A DNA stretch of 26,199 bases. It comes from DATMYQ01 sp035560935. Its GTDB lineage: Bacteria > Bacillota > Negativicutes > Sporomusales > Sporomusaceae. Below the pieces are notes generated by a model, which worked only from the letters and a program-made list of their open reading frames with translations, was not told the origin of the DNA and did not search any database. Shown in pieces: positions 23,795-26,199 of the stretch. Where the stretch lies: contig DATMYQ010000135.1 in the NCBI GenBank assembly GCA_035560935.1, positions 1 through 26,199 of the forward strand. The letters run 5' to 3'. Numbering within the stretch: the stretch's first letter is position 1; every line of letters starts with the position of its first letter. The position numbers were made by a program, and so were the translations under genes.

Positions 23795-23989
23795 TTATGT
23801 TTCTTGCGGCAACGGTTTATACGATTTATCCGCAAAGTTCAGACAGCGTTGGCCCGATGAGCGAAATACTTCCACACTGGGAATATTTTTAGTTTTAAAG
23901 CCAAACGCCTGACAGGCGTAAGGGAAATTCGGTTCCCAGGTTACCTGCAAAAAACGGCATTTGAAACAGTCTACCCGCTCTAGCCTCAC
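23795..23989 (-). CDS. Small four-cysteine protein of unknown function
   Basis: A 64-residue protein with a CxxC pair (Cys8, Cys11) and two further cysteines (Cys26, Cys49), arranged as in a conserved small family I recall from Firmicutes and Deltaproteobacteria (pattern CxxC, TW, FPYxC, GFK, SSGxxCLxF). The four cysteines could hold zinc or an iron-sulfur cluster; that is inference. The start is GTG at 23989 with GGGAGG eight bases upstream, which supports real translation. A clear promoter lies at 24036-24064, and the ABC exporter gene follows by 40 bases, so the two are probably cotranscribed. Confidence 0.75.
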   Translation of the reverse strand: MRLERVDCFKCRFLQVTWEPNFPYACQAFGFKTKNIPSVEVFRSSGQRCLNFADKSYKPLPQET

Positions 23990-24035
23990 AACGCTAACCT
24001 CCCGGATTCAGCACAATATGTTATAGAATAGTTTC

Positions 24036-24064
24036 ATTGTAAACGAATTTTCTATCCAGTGCAA
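24036..24064 (-). promoter_or_regulatory. Promoter for the four-cysteine protein and ABC exporter
   Basis: TTGCAC (24059-24064) and TACAAT (24036-24041) on the minus strand are spaced by 17 bases. The leader to the GTG at 23989 is about 40 bases. Confidence 0.75.
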
Positions 24065-24197
24065 AGATTTTTCTATCTCTATTTTGTTCAGTGGCAAGAA
24101 AAAAATATTTTCAAAACCCTTTCCCTGCACACCCGGATCATAACTGTTATCCGTTCCAAATTCTCCTTTGGGGTTTATGTTTTTCTTTCGCAATAAA

Positions 24198-24241
24198 GCA
24201 GCAGAGCGACTAGCCCCAGGCCTCGCTCTGCTGCCTTTTTT
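24198..24241 (-). terminator. Terminator after the DJ-1/PfpI gene
   Basis: A perfect 12-base inverted repeat, GCAGCAGAGCGA (24198-24209) and TCGCTCTGCTGC (24223-24234). On the minus strand it is followed by TTTATTG; on the plus strand by seven T after a C. It can therefore act in both directions, though only the minus strand has a gene to end (24287-24856). Confidence 0.75.
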
Positions 24242-24286
24242 ACATACACACCATTACCGGCAACCTCAAAATCTCAACCGGCATGA

Positions 24287-24856
24287 TCAGATACTAATTT
24301 TGGCACCCAGCAATTCCACAAAAGAACGCAGCCATTCCGGATGATTAGGCCACGCCTGGGCGGTCACGAGATTGTCATTTGTCACTACCGGCTGATTTTC
24401 CCACTTGGCGCCACCCAAGCGGCATTCCACGGCACAAGCCGGATAAGAGGTAACCGTATATCCGGACATAACGCCGGCAGCTGCCAATAACTGAGTACCA
24501 TGGCAAATAGCCGCCACAGGTTTTTTCGCCGCAAAAAACGCTTTTACCAATTCAACAACTTCGCCGTGCATGCGGATATATTCCGGCGCTCTGCCACCCG
24601 GAATCACCAATCCTACATATTCTTCCATCTTGGCATCAGCAGCGGTAACATCCACCGGAATCCGGTGGCCGGTCAATTCAATATACGTATCCAACCCCGT
24701 AAAATCATGAACCACCAATTGCAACGTATCACCCGTCTTTTTCCCAGGCGCCGCCACGTCCACCTGGTAGCCCAACATTTGCAAAGCCTGTTGAGGTACT
24801 TTCACTTCATAATCTTCCGCACAATCACCAGTCAGGATAAGAATCTTTTTTGCCAT
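24287..24856 (-). CDS. DJ-1/PfpI family protein
   Basis: A 189-residue cytoplasmic protein of the DJ-1/PfpI superfamily, which includes intracellular proteases, glyoxalase-like and stress proteins. The nucleophile elbow AAICHGT carries Cys118 followed by His119, and acidic residues near 14-17 (AEDYE) match the glutamate that contacts the cysteine. VIPGGRAPEYIR (84-95) is typical of the PfpI/YhbO branch. The start ATG at 24856 has AGGGGG before it. It is a single-gene unit with a candidate promoter at 24921-24948 and the 12-base-pair terminator at 24198-24241. Confidence 0.92.
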   Translation of the reverse strand: MAKKILILTGDCAEDYEVKVPQQALQMLGYQVDVAAPGKKTGDTLQLVVHDFTGLDTYIELTGHRIPVDVTAADAKMEEYVGLVIPGGRAPEYIRMHGEVVELVKAFFAAKKPVAAICHGTQLLAAAGVMSGYTVTSYPACAVECRLGGAKWENQPVVTNDNLVTAQAWPNHPEWLRSFVELLGAKISI

Positions 24857-24920
24857 TTTTTCAGCCCCCTTTTCCTGTTTACAGTTTACGGTGATACTGG
24901 GTTATCAAATAAGAGTTCTC

Positions 24921-24948
24921 CTTATCGTCAGATCTTTCCTTCCGTCAA
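24921..24948 (-). promoter_or_regulatory. Candidate promoter for the DJ-1/PfpI gene
   Basis: TTGACG (24943-24948) and GATAAG (24921-24926) on the minus strand are separated by 16 bases, in the 128-base gap after the membrane-fusion gene. Confidence 0.5.
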
Positions 24949-24984
24949 ACCCTATTTCGCGAAATTATTGTGTATTCTTCCGGA

Positions 24985-26181
24985 CTATTGGCTTTGGGCA
25001 TCTTTAACCCGAACGCCGTCAGCCATCCGGTCGAGCTCCGCAATCACGACTTCTTCCCCAGCGTACAATCCACCCAGCACTTCCATCTGATCATCATAGC
25101 GCCCGGCCAACTGCGCCTGTCGAAAAGAAATAATCCGATCCGGTTTGACAACATACACACCTATTTGTCCCCGCAGATTCACTACAGCAGCGGCAGGAAC
25201 CATTAAAGCCGCCCGTTGGGATGCCGGAATTTTCATTTTACCTGACAGGCCACTTTTTAATCCCGGTCCGGTAAACAGCGCCCGCACCACGTACATTCCC
25301 GGCATATTCGCCGATGGCACCACTTCCGTAATCGGCACGGTTTCTTCCAGTTGTAACTCTTCGATCAGCACCACTGCCTTTTGTCCGGGTTTCACTTTTT
25401 CTGCCAAACGCCAATCAATCAAGCCTTCCATAACAAACTGGGAAGTGTCTTCGACTTTCATCAACATAACTTCCGGTAAAATATTATTACCGACATCCAC
25501 TTTTCGTTCCGTGACCACTCCGGCAAACGGAGCCGACAAGCGCGAATTGGCCGTCAATGCCTGCGCTTCATCCCTGGCAGCCCGCATTCGGTCCACCCTC
25601 CCCTGAGCGGAGGCTACTGCATCCAGGTCTTCTTGCCGCTGCAATTCCACTTTTTCATTATCACGGCGCGAGATCGCCTGAACATTGTACAAGCCTCGAA
25701 AGCGTTGGTAATTGGCGTCGGAACGCGAAAGTTGCTGTTGGGCAGCATCCAGTTCATTCTGAGCTGACAATAGCGACAAACTGATTCCTTGCAACCGTTG
25801 TTTAATTTCCTCATCATCCAAAGTGATCAGCAATTGGCCTTCTGTTACATTGTCTCCTATTTTGGCGTCAATGGCTGTGATTCGTCCAGCGCTTTTGGCG
25901 GCAATCATCCCAACCCGGATCGCCTGCACTGCTCCGCTGGTTTCATAATATTCATCCACTTGACCCTCTCTGACTACCGTGACCGTCACACCGGCCACCT
26001 CCGGGTGCAGCGGTTCTTTTTTCACGCCCCATTGAATTCCATACGTACCCGCAGCAAACACGATAATGCTGATCACCGCTGCCAGCGCCAAAAAAATCCC
26101 GGCAGCCCGCAGCAATTCCTGTAGCAGGTTGCTGGTCAGCGCAGCTTTCAGGCGTTTGCCCCAATTGTTCTCTTCCTCCAT
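24985..26181 (-). CDS. RND efflux membrane-fusion (periplasmic adaptor) protein
   Basis: A 398-residue adaptor of the HlyD/AcrA type that links an inner-membrane RND or ABC pump to an outer-membrane channel. One N-terminal membrane anchor (about residues 24-46) is followed by a split lipoyl domain (GRITAIDAKIGDNVTEGQLL and SAPFAGVVTERKVDVG), between which lies a helical hairpin rich in Gln, Ala and Arg (about 125-210). A beta-barrel and membrane-proximal domain complete it. The start ATG at 26181 has GGAAGGG upstream. The partner pump is not in the window; as it is last in its run, partner genes would be expected beyond the right edge. The protein implies an outer membrane. Confidence 0.9.
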   Translation of the reverse strand: MEEENNWGKRLKAALTSNLLQELLRAAGIFLALAAVISIIVFAAGTYGIQWGVKKEPLHPEVAGVTVTVVREGQVDEYYETSGAVQAIRVGMIAAKSAGRITAIDAKIGDNVTEGQLLITLDDEEIKQRLQGISLSLLSAQNELDAAQQQLSRSDANYQRFRGLYNVQAISRRDNEKVELQRQEDLDAVASAQGRVDRMRAARDEAQALTANSRLSAPFAGVVTERKVDVGNNILPEVMLMKVEDTSQFVMEGLIDWRLAEKVKPGQKAVVLIEELQLEETVPITEVVPSANMPGMYVVRALFTGPGLKSGLSGKMKIPASQRAALMVPAAAVVNLRGQIGVYVVKPDRIISFRQAQLAGRYDDQMEVLGGLYAGEEVVIAELDRMADGVRVKDAQSQ

Positions 26182-26199
26182 AATATCCCTTCCCGTGAC

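Larger units (their letters stand above)
23990..24286. other. Gap without a convincing gene
   Basis: These 297 bases hold the promoter at 24036-24064 and the terminator at 24198-24241. An open frame at 24008-24193 begins with TTG, has no ribosome binding site and contains the promoter, so I do not call it a gene. Confidence 0.6.

Noticed and set aside
24008..24193. 61-codon minus-strand open frame
   Set aside because: TTG start, no ribosome binding site, and it contains the promoter of the next gene.
1..26199. Mobile elements, CRISPR arrays, tRNA or rRNA genes
   Set aside because: No transposase, integrase, regularly spaced repeats or recognisable structural RNA genes were seen in reading the window.

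Overview
The window comes from a bacterium with a mixed signature. It has Firmicutes-type RNA regulation: a T-box leader before a homodimeric glycyl-tRNA synthetase, a guanine aptamer, and GGAGG-type ribosome binding sites. It also has an RND-type membrane-fusion protein, which implies an outer membrane. Together these fit a diderm Firmicute of the Negativicutes, most likely Sporomusaceae-like; this is inference from gene content, not a database match. All convincing genes but one (arginase) lie on the minus strand. I saw no rRNA, tRNA, insertion sequence, phage gene or CRISPR array.

Layout from left to right. Positions 1-1049: purE with its promoter and a long leader that contains a guanine aptamer followed directly by what I read as a ykkC-family PRPP aptamer, i.e. 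a tandem guanine/PRPP riboswitch. 1160-1855: a SprA-like putative metalloprotease with its own promoter and terminator. 1920-4173: gltX followed by an exported glucosaminidase. 4245-11995: a catabolic-looking run, transcribed right to left: M20 amidohydrolase, DUF3311 protein, sodium:solute symporter, terminator hairpin, group II PLP decarboxylase, amidase, DUF4438 protein, HD-domain protein. 11996-12517: a divergent control region. 12518-13426: arginase on the plus strand.

13464-18683: a three-subunit molybdenum hydroxylase (FAD, 2Fe-2S and molybdopterin subunits) whose genes overlap, ending in a TPR/glycosyltransferase-like gene that starts right after the large-subunit stop codon. 18839-20577: glyS with terminator, T-box leader (GGC specifier) and promoter. 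20663-21896: an NlpC/P60 peptidase followed by a YhcH-type protein. 22033-24064: a 64-residue four-cysteine protein followed by an ABC exporter. 24198-24948: a DJ-1/PfpI protein with promoter and terminator. 24985-26181: an RND membrane-fusion protein whose operon probably continues past the right edge.

Functionally the window mixes housekeeping (purine synthesis, two tRNA synthetases, cell-wall enzymes) with nitrogen-compound catabolism. The symporter, M20 hydrolase, amidase, decarboxylase and arginase would import and dismantle amide- or acyl-linked nitrogen compounds, and the molybdenum hydroxylase would oxidise a purine or other N-heterocycle. The actual substrates cannot be read from sequence. 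The most notable items are the tandem riboswitch before purE, the unassigned catabolic cluster containing DUF4438, and the coupling of a TPR/glycosyltransferase-like protein to the hydroxylase.
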